Positions 25,717-35,081 are shown, counted from the first letter of the stretch. The stretch is DNA of 64,000 nucleotides from Halobellus inordinatus (GCF_024464655.1 NZ_JANHAV010000004.1:1-64000); one strand, 5' to 3'. Notes: generated from the sequence alone by a model not told the origin. Translations and numbers: made by a program.

Positions 25717-26441
25717 GAGTGGTCCTCCCCGAGGTACGCCTCGGCGACGGCCTCGTCGTTTTGGATCTCTTCTGGCGTTCCTTCGGCGATTTTCCGGCCG
25801 CTCTTCAGTACGATGATGCGATCTGCAGTTCCCATAATTGCGTCCATAATGTGTTCGATCCAGAAGACCGAGATGCCACGCTCGTCGCGGAGGCGACGGA
25901 TCGTATTCGAGAGTTCACTGATCTCTCCCGGCGTGAGTCCGCTCGCGATCTCGTCGAGCAGGACGAGATCCGGGTCCGACGCCACTGTGCGGGCGAGTTC
26001 GAGTTGTTTCTGCTGTGCGATCGGGAGGTTCCCGGCTTCCATCTCCGCTTTCTCTTCGAGACCGACGAACGCGAGCGCCTCGCGGGCGCGTTCCTCTGCT
26101 TCCTCCTGTGAGATCGACTCGTCGCTGCCGAACAGCGCGCCGGCGAGCGCGTTCTCGAAGACGGTCATCTCGCCGAAGACGCGGACGATCTGGAAGGTGC
26201 GAAGCAGTCCCGAGCGAGCGATCTCGTGGGTGTCGAGCGCGACGATGTCCTCGCCGTTGAACGTGATCTCGGTGTCCTCCTCGGGATCGAGGACGCCCGT
26301 GATGGTGTTGAACAGCGTGGTCTTCCCAGCACCGTTCGGGCCGATGAGTGCGACGATCTCGCCACGTCCGATCTCCAGGTCTACCCCGTCGATGGCGACG
26401 AGACCGCCGAACTTCTTGCGGATGTTCGCGGCCTTAAGCAT
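25713..26441 (-). CDS. livG: Branched-chain/aromatic acid ABC transporter ATPase LivG
   Basis: The 242-residue ATPase has Walker A GPNGAGKTT, a Q-loop in LLRTFQIVRVFGEM, Walker B DLVLLDEIASGLTPGE and the IEHIM switch. The signature motif is modified (NLPIAQQKQLELART instead of LSGGQ), as is common in LivG-like proteins of haloarchaea. Its start is 113 bases after livM, an interval that contains a strong hairpin (26460-26506). Confidence 0.92.
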   Translation of the reverse strand: MLKAANIRKKFGGLVAIDGVDLEIGRGEIVALIGPNGAGKTTLFNTITGVLDPEEDTEITFNGEDIVALDTHEIARSGLLRTFQIVRVFGEMTVFENALAGALFGSDESISQEEAEERAREALAFVGLEEKAEMEAGNLPIAQQKQLELARTVASDPDLVLLDEIASGLTPGEISELSNTIRRLRDERGISVFWIEHIMDAIMGTADRIIVLKSGRKIAEGTPEEIQNDEAVAEAYLGEDHS

Positions 26442-26459
26442 TGGTACCTATATACAGAC

Positions 26460-26506
26460 CGCCTTTGTGTAATAACGGTTTTGCCTTATCGAACAACACA
26501 AAGGCG
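26460..26506 (-). promoter_or_regulatory. 11-bp perfect hairpin between livM and livG
   Basis: CGCCTTTGTGT (26460-26470) pairs with ACACAAAGGCG (26496-26506) across a 25-base loop. It is inside the otherwise tightly packed liv operon, just before the livG start codon at 26441. It could be a partial terminator or an RNA-stability element that lets membrane-component and ATPase levels differ. Confidence 0.55.
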
Positions 26507-26554
26507 ATCTCGTCGGGCGATTACAGAAAGAGAGCGCAGAAGCGACGCGAGAGA

Positions 26555-27580
26555 TTAGCTCTCTGCGTCGGCCTCTGTGGGCGTTCCGCCGTTGCCGCCA
26601 CCGAGCGAGATGTCCCAGTCTTCGAGGAGGTCCTCGGCGGCGACGATGACGCCGCTGCGGAAGTACAGGAACAGGATGATCAGCAGGCCGCCGAAGATGG
26701 CCGTCCGCCAGTTGGCCGCGTAGGTCCCGAGCGCCGCCTCGATGACTTCGACGATGATCGCGCCCACGATCGGGCCGTAGGTCCGCCGGATACCCCCGAC
26801 GATGAGGACGATCAGTGCGATCACGTCGACCGCGAGGAACGTGAAGATCGAGGGCGTGATGTAGGACGCCTCGCGGGCCAGCAGCGTGCCGGCGATCGCG
26901 ATGAGCACGCCCGCGATGAAGCCCGCGATGGCCTTGTAGCGGACCACGTCGATCCCGATGGATTCGGCCGCCAGCTCGTCCTCGCGGATGGCCTCGAAGG
27001 CGATCCCGTACCGAGAGGACTTGATGAGCCAGAGGTACAGCACCATCCCGGCGAGCAGGAACGCCAGAATGAGATAGTACAGCACCACTGCCGTGGGGAC
27101 GCCGACCGCGTCGGCTACGCCCGACAGCGAGAACAGTTCGTACGGGAAGCCCGTCGAGCCGCCCGTGAGGTCCCGAGCGCCGATGAACGCCTCCGAGAAC
27201 ACCAACTGGAGGTTCAGCGTCAGGATCGAGATCAGGATGACCGTGAAGCGCCGCCGCGCGGACACCCAACTCACCGACATCGCGATGACACCGCAGAGCA
27301 GCGCGGCCACCGGCAGCCCGATCCACGGCGTCACGCCGAACGAGTCCGCGACCAGAGCAGTGGTATACGCACCGACGCCACCGAGTCCCCCCATAAAGAG
27401 GAACAGCTGGTCGTTGTGCCCGAACACGATGTTCAGCGCGAGCGCGAACAGCGCGAACAGGAGGATCCGCGAGAGGACGCCGATGTAGTAGCCGCTGCCG
27501 AGCACTGGCAGGGGAGCGATCACGAACAGGATGCCGACGAGCGCGAGGCTGCGGGCGCCCGGAAGCCGATCGGTGTTCAC
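26555..27580 (-). CDS. livM: ABC transporter permease LivM
   Basis: The 341-residue permease has about ten hydrophobic helices and the BPD_transp_2 motif near its end (FAVDVIALIVLIVGGIRRTYGPIVGA). It overlaps livH by four bases. LivHM form the membrane channel for the imported acid or amino acid. Confidence 0.9.
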   Translation of the reverse strand: MNTDRLPGARSLALVGILFVIAPLPVLGSGYYIGVLSRILLFALFALALNIVFGHNDQLFLFMGGLGGVGAYTTALVADSFGVTPWIGLPVAALLCGVIAMSVSWVSARRRFTVILISILTLNLQLVFSEAFIGARDLTGGSTGFPYELFSLSGVADAVGVPTAVVLYYLILAFLLAGMVLYLWLIKSSRYGIAFEAIREDELAAESIGIDVVRYKAIAGFIAGVLIAIAGTLLAREASYITPSIFTFLAVDVIALIVLIVGGIRRTYGPIVGAIIVEVIEAALGTYAANWRTAIFGGLLIILFLYFRSGVIVAAEDLLEDWDISLGGGNGGTPTEADAES

Positions 27581-28440
27581 GACGACATCACCTCCGGACG
27601 AACGAGGAGGAAAACGATCGCCGCGCCGAAGAGGATGATCGTCGCGAAGTACGAACCGACGAAGAAGTTCGCGTACGTGTTGATCAAGCCGAGCACGAGG
27701 CCGGCGACGACCGCTCCCACGAGGCTTCGGATTCCGCCGACGATCGAGACGATGAGCGCGAAGGTCGTGAACTGGAAACTGTTCGCCACGCTGACGTTCG
27801 AGCGCGCCGCAGCGAGGATTCCCGCCAGCCCGGCGACGACTGCCGAGAGCACGAACACCAGCGTGCGGAGCTTTCGGGGATCGATGCCCACCAGCCGTGC
27901 GCCGCGCTCGTCCTGGAAGATCGTCCGCGTTGCCTTCCCGAGGAACGTCCGATTCAGGAATAGGAACAGGACGGCGATTATCACGGCAGTGACGACGATA
28001 CTCACGGCCGACGTGCCGGTGACGACCGTCGCGCCCACGTCGATCGGCGAGATATTGAGCGGGAGCGAGTATCGCGAGGAGACGTAGTTAACCATAATCC
28101 CTTCCAGCAACACCGTGAGGCCGAGCGTCGTGAAGATGCCCAGCAGGATCCGCTCTTCGCCCTCCGAGCGGTAGACCAACGAGAGGAGCGTCCGGTCGAC
28201 GAGTAAGCCGAACACGCCGACGAACGCGAGCCCCGCGAGGATAGCGATCGGGAGGGACATACCCCCATCGACCAAGAGCGCGGCCGTGATCGCGGCGATA
28301 ACCGCGAACGCGCCGATCGCGAGGTTCAACACCTCACCCAGACCGTAGACTAGCGTGATCCCGACGCCGAGAAGCGCCAAGGACGCGCCGAACGCGAGCC
28401 CGTCGACGGCGAGTGCCGCCAATGTGCTAACTGTTACCAT
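27577..28440 (-). CDS. livH: ABC transporter permease LivH
   Basis: The 287-residue permease shows the LivH motifs GVGITLVYGLGEVLNLAIGAF at the N-terminus and IVSIVGGIRSLVGAVVAGLVLG at the C-terminus, with about eight helices. It lies 157 bases downstream of livK; that gap contains a GTATAC box at 28468 but no clear terminator. Confidence 0.9.
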   Translation of the reverse strand: MVTVSTLAALAVDGLAFGASLALLGVGITLVYGLGEVLNLAIGAFAVIAAITAALLVDGGMSLPIAILAGLAFVGVFGLLVDRTLLSLVYRSEGEERILLGIFTTLGLTVLLEGIMVNYVSSRYSLPLNISPIDVGATVVTGTSAVSIVVTAVIIAVLFLFLNRTFLGKATRTIFQDERGARLVGIDPRKLRTLVFVLSAVVAGLAGILAAARSNVSVANSFQFTTFALIVSIVGGIRSLVGAVVAGLVLGLINTYANFFVGSYFATIILFGAAIVFLLVRPEVMSS

Positions 28441-28597
28441 CTATTGCCCCAGATTACGGATACCAGTGTATACTTTTCGACTTCGGATGCATTTTCGTGT
28501 GAGATTGGATTCATAATAGCGAGAGGCGTGCAGCGCCGAGCGCGGCAGCGCACTGCGGGGAGGGACGTACCCTCGTGGAGGGTGCCCCCGAGTCAGC

Positions 28598-29887
28598 TCA
28601 GGCTTCGGGCGGGAGTGCCGGAAGCGGGTCGGTCCGGAAGCTCTCTTGCAGGCTGTAGTTGCCGTCGGGGTAGTACGACGGAGCGTCCAGCGAGAACGTG
28701 CTGTAGAGTTGCACCTGATTCTTGAGTTCGCCGTACTCCGAGTACTGGATGGGTTCGGGGAACAGCGTGTCGAACTCGATGGCCCGGATCGCCTCGGTGA
28801 CGGCCTCGGGGTTGGCTTCGCCGGCGTCTTCGATCGCCTGGGCGATCATCTTGCCCGTGACGTAGCCGTAAGACGTGTGCGTGTCGAACTGGCTCCCGAC
28901 CTCCTCGCCGAAGCGCTGTGCGACTTCGGCGTACTCGTCCGTGTAGACGTCGCTCATATGCAGGTGCGTGAAGCCGCGGCTCGCGTTCTCACCCAGCGCG
29001 GAGCGAATGACGGCCGGCGGGAGACCGGGGCCGGTGATGATCTCTGGCTCGTACCCCAGCTCGTAGAGCTGTTGAGTAATCGTCAGCGAGCCCGGCGGGT
29101 GTCCCGTCGCGACGACCATCTCGACGTCCTGGGGCATCCGGCGGATGTACGACGAGAAGTCGCTGGCACCGACGGGTGCGACCTGGACGTTGACGTCGAT
29201 GCCGAAGTTCTCCTCGATGCCGGTCTTCACCGACTGTCCCCACGCGTAGTCACCGACGATGGCACCGACCGACTGATACCCGGCGTCGTCGACGAACTGT
29301 GCCTGCGCCTGCATAGTCGTGGCCGCCGGAAGAAGCCCCAGTCGGAACGAGTGAAGCGTCTCGGGCGTGATCGTCTCGTCCGAGCCGGCCATATGCATAA
29401 TCATCGGGACGCCGAGTTCCTGCGCCGTTCGGGACGTTCGGATCCCGACGTCGGAACTCACCGGGCCGGTGGCGGCCACGATATCGTTCTGCTCGGCGAA
29501 GCGATCGAAGATCGAAGACGCCTCGGCCGGGTCGCTCTCGGAGTTCGCCTCCACGATGTTCAGGTTTCGGCCGCCGAGGACGCCGCCGTCGGCGTTGATC
29601 TCCTGGACAGCGAACGCGAGGCCAGCAGAGTGCGCCTGTCCCCACGGAGCGAAGCCACCCGAGAGCGGCTGGACCGACCCGATGTTGATAGCGTCCGAGT
29701 CGCCGCTGCCTCCGGAGGTCGTCGTCGTGGTATCGCCGCCGCCCGAGTCGTCGGTCTCGGTGCCGCCTCCACCGTTGTCGCCACCGTTGCTCGAACACCC
29801 AGCGAGCAGTCCGATCGTCGCAGCCCCGCCGGTCGCTTTCAGAACCGCCCGCCTGTCGAAGGTCTTCCTTGACATTGTCATCATCAT
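28598..29887 (-). CDS. Tat-exported substrate-binding lipoprotein LivK type
   Basis: The 429-residue protein (425 if ATG 29875 is used) has a twin-arginine signal (DRRAVLKATGG) and lipobox LLAGC, a Gly/Thr/Ser-rich linker, and a periplasmic-binding type 1 fold (INIGSVQPLSGGFAPWG; ATGPVSSDVGIRTSRTAQELG; VGAIVGDYAWGQS). This is a haloarchaeal LivK-like binding protein and selects the ligand for LivHMGF. Ligand identity is not readable, but the divergent benzoate-type CoA ligase suggests an aromatic or similar carboxylate. Confidence 0.9.
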   Translation of the reverse strand: MMMTMSRKTFDRRAVLKATGGAATIGLLAGCSSNGGDNGGGGTETDDSGGGDTTTTTSGGSGDSDAINIGSVQPLSGGFAPWGQAHSAGLAFAVQEINADGGVLGGRNLNIVEANSESDPAEASSIFDRFAEQNDIVAATGPVSSDVGIRTSRTAQELGVPMIMHMAGSDETITPETLHSFRLGLLPAATTMQAQAQFVDDAGYQSVGAIVGDYAWGQSVKTGIEENFGIDVNVQVAPVGASDFSSYIRRMPQDVEMVVATGHPPGSLTITQQLYELGYEPEIITGPGLPPAVIRSALGENASRGFTHLHMSDVYTDEYAEVAQRFGEEVGSQFDTHTSYGYVTGKMIAQAIEDAGEANPEAVTEAIRAIEFDTLFPEPIQYSEYGELKNQVQLYSTFSLDAPSYYPDGNYSLQESFRTDPLPALPPEA

Positions 29888-30224
29888 TCACTGTGTAACG
29901 GGATTTGAATGTGACGGTTCGTATCATATACCAAATGTTATCGACACCTAAGAGGGGGTGTTACGGACGGTAAATCGGGGCAAATGCCGAGACAGCGGCG
30001 AGAAATACGGTCGACGTGGCAATCGAGAAGCAAAAATAGCCGCTACGACGCTCGCCGGTTGCTCACGCGCGCTGGGACTGCGTCGGCGTACACGGGCCGT
30101 CAGTCAGTTTCGAGGCCCCCGAACAGGCGGACCGAGAAAGACTGTAACGGCGTAAAATGACGGGGCGTCCGTGACAGTCAACCGCAAACTATTTGCTGAT
30201 AAATTCTGATACTCGAAGTAAGCG
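29888..30224. promoter_or_regulatory. Divergent promoter region between livK and the CoA ligase
   Basis: No gene is present. On the minus strand TGGTATATGATA (about 29924-29935) is a TATA-like element for livK. An inverted repeat ACACC..GGTGT lies at 29944-29961. Toward the CoA ligase, GATAAATT near 30203 precedes ATG 30225 by about 22 bases. Joint control of uptake and activation from this region is plausible. Confidence 0.45.
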
Positions 30225-31865
30225 ATGCAAGAGAATATACCGGAGTCGTATCTTCCCGACAACGGGCCACAGCTCGTTCACGCGTTACCGGAACTGCACT
30301 ATCCCGAAGAGATCAACGTCGCCGAGCAGTTGGTCGACCGCCACGTCGAGGAGGGGCGCGGCGACAACGTCGCCATCCGCTTCGAGGATCGAGAAATCAC
30401 GTACGCAGAGCTGCAAGAGCGCGTCAACCGCTTGGGGAACGCCTTCCTAGATCAGGGCGTCGAGCCCGGCGATCGCGTCGTCGTCCGCTTCACCAACCGT
30501 CCGGAAGCCGTCATCTCCTGTCTCGCGGCTCAGAAGGTCGGCGCGGTGGCGCTGCCGTCGATGAAACTCTTGCGCGCGAAAGAACTGGTACACATCATCA
30601 ACAACGCGGAGGCGTCGACGGTAGTCGTCTACGACGACCTCCTCGAGGAGATCAACAAGGCGCTGCCGGACCTCGACACCGTCGAGAACGTCATCGTCGT
30701 CCAGCGAAACGGGGTCGAACACGAGCACGCCGACTACGACGAACTGACCGAGGCAGCCAGCGACGAGCTCGACGCCTACGCGACCGAGCGCGACGACCTC
30801 GCGCTGATGCTGTACACGTCCGGGACGACCGGCCAGCCGAAAGGCGCGACGCACACGCACCGACAGGTGCTCTCGACCGCCGACGCGTACGCCCGCTACT
30901 GTCTCAACGCGACCGAAGACGACGTCTTCGGGGGTAATCCACCCCTACCCTTCGCCTACGGCTACGGGGACCTGGTGACGTTCCCGCTGCGTTTCGGTGC
31001 CACGTCGAGTCTCGTCGAGAACGCCTCGCCGGGTGACCTCCTCGAAGCCGTCGAGAACCACGGGATCACGATCCTGTGCTCCATCCCGACCGCGTACAAC
31101 CAGATGCTCTCGAAGCACCCCGACGGGCCCGAGGAGTACGATACGTCCTCGCTGCGGATGGCGATGAGCGCCGGCGAACCGCTGACCCACAGCACGTTCA
31201 ACAACTTCAAAGACAGCTACGGTGTCGAGATTTACGACGGGATCGGCACGACGGAGATGCTCCACATCTTCGTGAGCCACCGCGAGGGCCAAGAGATCGA
31301 CCCCGGCGCGACGGGCTATCCGGTGCCCGGATACGAGTGCAAGGTCATCGACCCCGACACGGGCGAGGAACTCCCCCGCGGTGAAGCCGGGATGCTCGCC
31401 GTGCGCGGCCCCACGGGTATCTCCTACTGGAATCGGCCGGAGAAACAGGACGAAGCGCTCGTCGACGGCTGGAGCCTCCCGGGCGACATCTACGTCCACC
31501 GCGAGGACGGTCGCCTGGAGTACAAGTCCCGCGAGGACGACCTCATCATCTCAAGCGGCTACAACATCCCCGGTCCCGAAGTCGAGGCCGTACTCGAAGA
31601 GCGCGAGGAGGTCTCCGAGGTCGCCGTCATCGGCGCCCCGGACGAAGAGCGCGGTCAGGTCGTGAAGGCCTACGTCGTCGTCGCAGACGGGGCTGAAGCG
31701 GGCGAGGAACTGACCGAGACGCTCCAGAATCACGTCAAGAACACGCTGGCGCCGTACAAGTACCCGCGCCGGGTCGAGTACGTCGACGAGCTCCCGCGGA
31801 CCGAGACGGGCAAGATCCAGCGCGTCAAGCTCCGGGAGCGAGCGCGCGAACAGTACGAGCAGTAG
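30225..31865 (+). CDS. Aryl-CoA ligase (benzoate/2-aminobenzoate-CoA ligase type)
   Basis: The 546-residue class I adenylate-forming enzyme has P-loop YTSGTTGQPKG (197-207), the motif YDGIGTTEMLHIF that shapes the acyl pocket, GLPGD-like SLPGDIYVHREDG and the C-terminal catalytic Lys motif ETGKIQRVKLRER. IGTTEMLHIF with a short loop and the N-terminal YLPDNGPQLVHALPELHYPEEINVAE (in two parts) are features of benzoate-CoA ligases rather than PaaK-type phenylacetate ligases (about 430 aa). It makes the CoA ester that the oxygenase operon presumably uses. Substrate specificity is inferred. Confidence 0.85.
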   Translation: MQENIPESYLPDNGPQLVHALPELHYPEEINVAEQLVDRHVEEGRGDNVAIRFEDREITYAELQERVNRLGNAFLDQGVEPGDRVVVRFTNRPEAVISCLAAQKVGAVALPSMKLLRAKELVHIINNAEASTVVVYDDLLEEINKALPDLDTVENVIVVQRNGVEHEHADYDELTEAASDELDAYATERDDLALMLYTSGTTGQPKGATHTHRQVLSTADAYARYCLNATEDDVFGGNPPLPFAYGYGDLVTFPLRFGATSSLVENASPGDLLEAVENHGITILCSIPTAYNQMLSKHPDGPEEYDTSSLRMAMSAGEPLTHSTFNNFKDSYGVEIYDGIGTTEMLHIFVSHREGQEIDPGATGYPVPGYECKVIDPDTGEELPRGEAGMLAVRGPTGISYWNRPEKQDEALVDGWSLPGDIYVHREDGRLEYKSREDDLIISSGYNIPGPEVEAVLEEREEVSEVAVIGAPDEERGQVVKAYVVVADGAEAGEELTETLQNHVKNTLAPYKYPRRVEYVDELPRTETGKIQRVKLRERAREQYEQ

Positions 31866-32119
31866 GCAGGCAACCGGGAAATAGGCTGCAGCGCAGTAAG
31901 GGGCGGACACCGGCCATCGTCACACCCGCCCCCCACAGTTATTATATCTCAGAATAGTTCTCAGGTAAGCTCGATCTGGAGTATACGGCCACCTACAGGG
32001 CGGGAACTATACCCGTGGGTGTTCGATTATCGGTGCAGACTGACTCATAAGTTTTCACCGCAGCCGCGAGTGCAGCCGCGGGAGAACGTGGCGAGTAATC
32101 GTCGAAAGCCGAGGGACCC

Positions 32120-32899
32120 TCAGCGACGCATATAGCCGCCGTCGATGTGGAGCGTCTCGCCGGTGATCCAGCTCGCGGCGTCGCTCGCGAGGAACACGAC
32201 CCCGCGTGCGACCTCCTCGGGTTGGCCGACGCGGCCGAGCGCGTAGGATTCGCCGAGTTTCTCGCGGTACTTCTCGACGAATCCAGCGGTTGCGGGCGTC
32301 TCGACAGTTCCGGGCGAGACGCAGTTCACGCGGACGCCGGAGTCGCCCACTTCGGCCGCCATCGTCTTCGTGAACGAGCGGTTGGCGGCCTTCGCAGCCC
32401 CGTATACGGCCAGACCGGGGTCGTTACCTCGGTAGGAGGCGCTGGAGTAGTTGATGACCGATCCCTCGCCGCGCTCGACCATTCCGGGCAGCGCAGCGTG
32501 GGTGCAGTTGAGCGTGCCGAAGAGCGACACGCCGAGTTTCGCCTGCCAGTCTTCGGGCTCGGAATCGAGAAACCGCTGCGTTCCCATCAGACCGGCGTTG
32601 TTGACGAGGACGTCCAGCGCGCCGAACTCCTCGACGGTGGCTTCAACCATCGCGACGGCGGCGTCGTACTCCGAAACGTCGGTTTCCAGGCCGATCGCGC
32701 GAACGTCGTGCTCGTCGGCGAGACGGTCTGCGACGTCTTGGGCGCCGTCGCCGTCGAGGTCCGCGATGACGACGTTCGCGCCGAGCGCGGCGAAAGCCTC
32801 AGCGACGGCCTCGCCGATGCCCTGGGCCGCCCCGGTCACACAGACGGTCTGATCCGTGAAGTCGAACGACTCACGGATGTCGGGGGAGGGAGCCGCCAC
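32120..32899 (-). CDS. Short-chain dehydrogenase/reductase (3-hydroxyacyl-CoA dehydrogenase-like)
   Basis: The 259-residue classical SDR has TGAAQGIG (22-29), NNAG (100-103), catalytic Ser near 153 and YGAAK (166-170). The frame starts with GTG 32899, as no ATG occurs before residue 87. It lies 6 bases downstream of the enoyl-CoA hydratase gene, so a hydratase-dehydrogenase pair as in beta-oxidation or in PaaG/PaaH-type steps is likely. Confidence 0.88.
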   Translation of the reverse strand: MAAPSPDIRESFDFTDQTVCVTGAAQGIGEAVAEAFAALGANVVIADLDGDGAQDVADRLADEHDVRAIGLETDVSEYDAAVAMVEATVEEFGALDVLVNNAGLMGTQRFLDSEPEDWQAKLGVSLFGTLNCTHAALPGMVERGEGSVINYSSASYRGNDPGLAVYGAAKAANRSFTKTMAAEVGDSGVRVNCVSPGTVETPATAGFVEKYREKLGESYALGRVGQPEEVARGVVFLASDAASWITGETLHIDGGYMRR

Positions 32900-32905
32900 G
32901 AGTGC

Positions 32906-33727
32906 TCACTTCCCCTCGAATTCGGGCTGTTCGTCGGTGCCGAAGGCGTCGATCGCCTTCGCGTAGTCGTCTGACTGCGCCAGAGCGGGCCACGCGTGGC
33001 TGGCGAACTCGATCCCGGCGTCGTAGCCGACGTTTCGGGTGATGTTCGAGGCCTGCTTGATCGAGCGGACCGCGAGCGGGGGCTTACTCGCGAGTTCGGA
33101 CGCCAACTCGTCGACCCGCTCTTCGAGTTCGTCTACGTCGGCAACGGCATCTGTGAGGATTCCCTCGTCAGCCGCCTCGATCGCACCGATTCGTTCGCCG
33201 GTCATCGTGATCTCTTTCGCGCGCATCGCGCCGACGATCGTCGTGAGGCGCTGGGCCGCTGCGCCGCCGGGGAGGACGCCGAAGTTGACCTCAGGCTGGC
33301 CGAACGTGGCCTCTTCGACGGCGAAGCGGAAGTCCGAAGACATCACGATCTCGAAGCCGCCGCCGAGACAGAGGCCGTCGACAGCCGCGATGACCGGAGC
33401 GTGGTACTCCTCGAAGGCCGCACACATCTCGCAGAACAGATCCGGGACGCGCTTTTTCTCGTGGTACGTCGAGAAGTCGCTCATCTCGCCGACGTCGAGG
33501 CCGGAACAGAAGGCCTTCTCGCCCGCGGAATCGACGATGACGGCTCGTACGGCGATGCCGTCGCCCTCGTCGTCGAGCGCCTGGAAGGCGTCGAAGGCGT
33601 CGATGAGGTCGTGCTGCATCTGGATGTTGATGGCGTTCATCGCCTCGGGTCGATCGAGCGTGATGCGGCCGAGACCGGTCTCCTCGTCGTAAGACCATTC
33701 GATGGTTTCGAAGTCGGTGTCTGACAT
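32906..33727 (-). CDS. Enoyl-CoA hydratase/isomerase family protein
   Basis: The 273-residue crotonase-fold protein has the oxyanion-hole segments KAFCSGLDVGEM and GLCLGGGFEIVM and both catalytic Glu positions (GGFE and FGQPEVNFGVLPGG). ATG 33727 (MSDTDFETIEWSY) is chosen; the upstream extension is basic and Cys-rich and overlaps promoter sequence. It could hydrate an enoyl-CoA or act on a cyclic intermediate after ring oxygenation. Confidence 0.9.
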   Translation of the reverse strand: MSDTDFETIEWSYDEETGLGRITLDRPEAMNAINIQMQHDLIDAFDAFQALDDEGDGIAVRAVIVDSAGEKAFCSGLDVGEMSDFSTYHEKKRVPDLFCEMCAAFEEYHAPVIAAVDGLCLGGGFEIVMSSDFRFAVEEATFGQPEVNFGVLPGGAAAQRLTTIVGAMRAKEITMTGERIGAIEAADEGILTDAVADVDELEERVDELASELASKPPLAVRSIKQASNITRNVGYDAGIEFASHAWPALAQSDDYAKAIDAFGTDEQPEFEGK

Positions 33728-33795
33728 CGTCCGTCGATTCACCGTCGGTCCATTAATACTTAACGACGATGCCGTCGATTGCCGCCGATACCGGC

Positions 33796-33960
33796 GTATA
33801 CAGAAGCGTATACATAAGCGGCAGCTCTGACCGATCGGCGCAAGATCGCGGTAGTTCGGCGCGCAGTACATTACAGCTTTACGTGTGTAATGCCGAGAGT
33901 CGGAGTCAGTCAAACAATCGTAGAGGATCCGAAAACAGTGATGTATACATCTTTGTATAC
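33796..33960. promoter_or_regulatory. Two pairs of GTATAC boxes upstream of the hydratase-SDR operon
   Basis: GTATAC occurs at 33796 and 33808, and again at 33943 and 33955; both pairs have the same 12-base period. The 33728-34049 interval contains no gene and separates the ferredoxin from the hydratase, so these palindromes lie in the operon's promoter region. They may be TATA-like elements or operator half-sites; a regulator is not identified. Confidence 0.4.
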
Positions 33961-34049
33961 AGCTCCGATACGCGGACCGGGGTCACGACGTGATGGCAAA
34001 TCGTCAGGAACGAAGCGGGACAGAAAACAGCCAGGGGGACGATGCGGTT

Positions 34050-34334
34050 TCAGGGGCTGTCGTGCGAGCGCAGTTTCAGGTCTGACCGCGGTTTGGCCAC
34101 GCAAGTGAGAACGTATCCTTCCTCTTTCTCCGAATCGGAAAGGAACATCCCCTCGACCTGCTCGACCTCGCCCTCCTCGACGCGCATCGCCGAGCAGACC
34201 CCACAGACGCCCATCCGACACTGGTAGGGGAGGTCGAGCCCGGCTTCCTCGGCGGCCTCCAAGATAGGTTTGTCCTCTGCGACCTGGATGGTCCGCCCCT
34301 CGTCGACGAACTCGACGTCGTAGTATTCGACCAT
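34050..34334 (-). CDS. Plant-type [2Fe-2S] ferredoxin
   Basis: The 94-residue protein has the cysteine pattern C39, C44, C47 (CRMGVCGVC) and C78 (LTC) of plant-type ferredoxins and is shorter than the usual haloarchaeal 129-residue ferredoxin, lacking its N-terminal insertion. It lies next to the oxygenase operon and could replace the ferredoxin domain of the missing PaaE reductase. The stop-start gap with the GNAT gene is one base. Confidence 0.88.
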   Translation of the reverse strand: MVEYYDVEFVDEGRTIQVAEDKPILEAAEEAGLDLPYQCRMGVCGVCSAMRVEEGEVEQVEGMFLSDSEKEEGYVLTCVAKPRSDLKLRSHDSP

Positions 34335-34335
34335 A

Positions 34336-34821
34336 TTAGAGACGCTGTTCGTAGACGTGTTCGACCGGTTCGAGCCCGTGGGCTTCGAGCATCTCTTTGG
34401 CGCCTTCGTCGCCCGCCAGGACATCGATGCGGTAGTAATCGACGTCGCGCGGTTCCTCGGAGAACCACTCGGCCGCTGCTTCGAGCATCTTCGCGGCCGC
34501 ACCTTGTCGGCGGTAGTCCTCGCGAACGAACAGGCCGTTGACGTATCCGTGGTTGTCCAGTTGGAAGATGGGGTGATCACCCATCACGCGGGCTTCGAGA
34601 ACGCCGATCGGTTCGTCGGCGTCGTCGCTTTCGGCCAGCAGGACGATGCCGTACTTCGAGTCGACGAGCTGATTTTCGAAGTACTGGAGCCAGCGTTCGT
34701 TGGCCTCTTCGCTGTGGCTGTATCGCTCGTCGTACTCCGAGAGATGACTGGTGAAGCCGTGCCAGAGGTCCAAGATTTCCTCGCCATCCGCTTCAGTGGC
34801 ATATCGTGTTTGGATTCCCAT
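34336..34821 (-). CDS. GNAT family N-acetyltransferase
   Basis: The 161-residue protein has the GNAT core: beta strand HGYVNGLFV followed by the acetyl-CoA pyrophosphate loop REDYRRQGAAAKML. It is the first gene of a two-gene unit with the ferredoxin, divergent from the oxygenase operon. The acceptor is unknown. Confidence 0.85.
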   Translation of the reverse strand: MGIQTRYATEADGEEILDLWHGFTSHLSEYDERYSHSEEANERWLQYFENQLVDSKYGIVLLAESDDADEPIGVLEARVMGDHPIFQLDNHGYVNGLFVREDYRRQGAAAKMLEAAAEWFSEEPRDVDYYRIDVLAGDEGAKEMLEAHGLEPVEHVYEQRL

Positions 34822-35081
34822 ACTCTCCGTACCGAACCGGTCCTCCTAAAAGATTCGCGTCCAGGTCGGCGGGAGCTGATTGGCGGTTGACTCGACGATC
34901 GGACCGTCGAAGGGAAGGGATGGAGGACCTTCCCGTGGCGGGCGAGGACCTGGGCAGGGCGCGGAGGCGCGCCTGCGGCTATGCGCGGGGGCACACGAAA
35001 GATTGAGTCCTCGATACGTCGTTGGGGAGAAACCTTAATAACGATCCACACTAACCCAGGAGTGAAGGCGTTTCACAAGCC

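Noticed and set aside
26441-28087. Very long plus-strand open frame (about 548 codons) opposite the liv permease genes
   Set aside because: It encodes an Arg/Glu/Asp/Gln-rich low-complexity chain produced by GC-rich codon bias on the opposite strand of livM and livH, which have strong family motifs.
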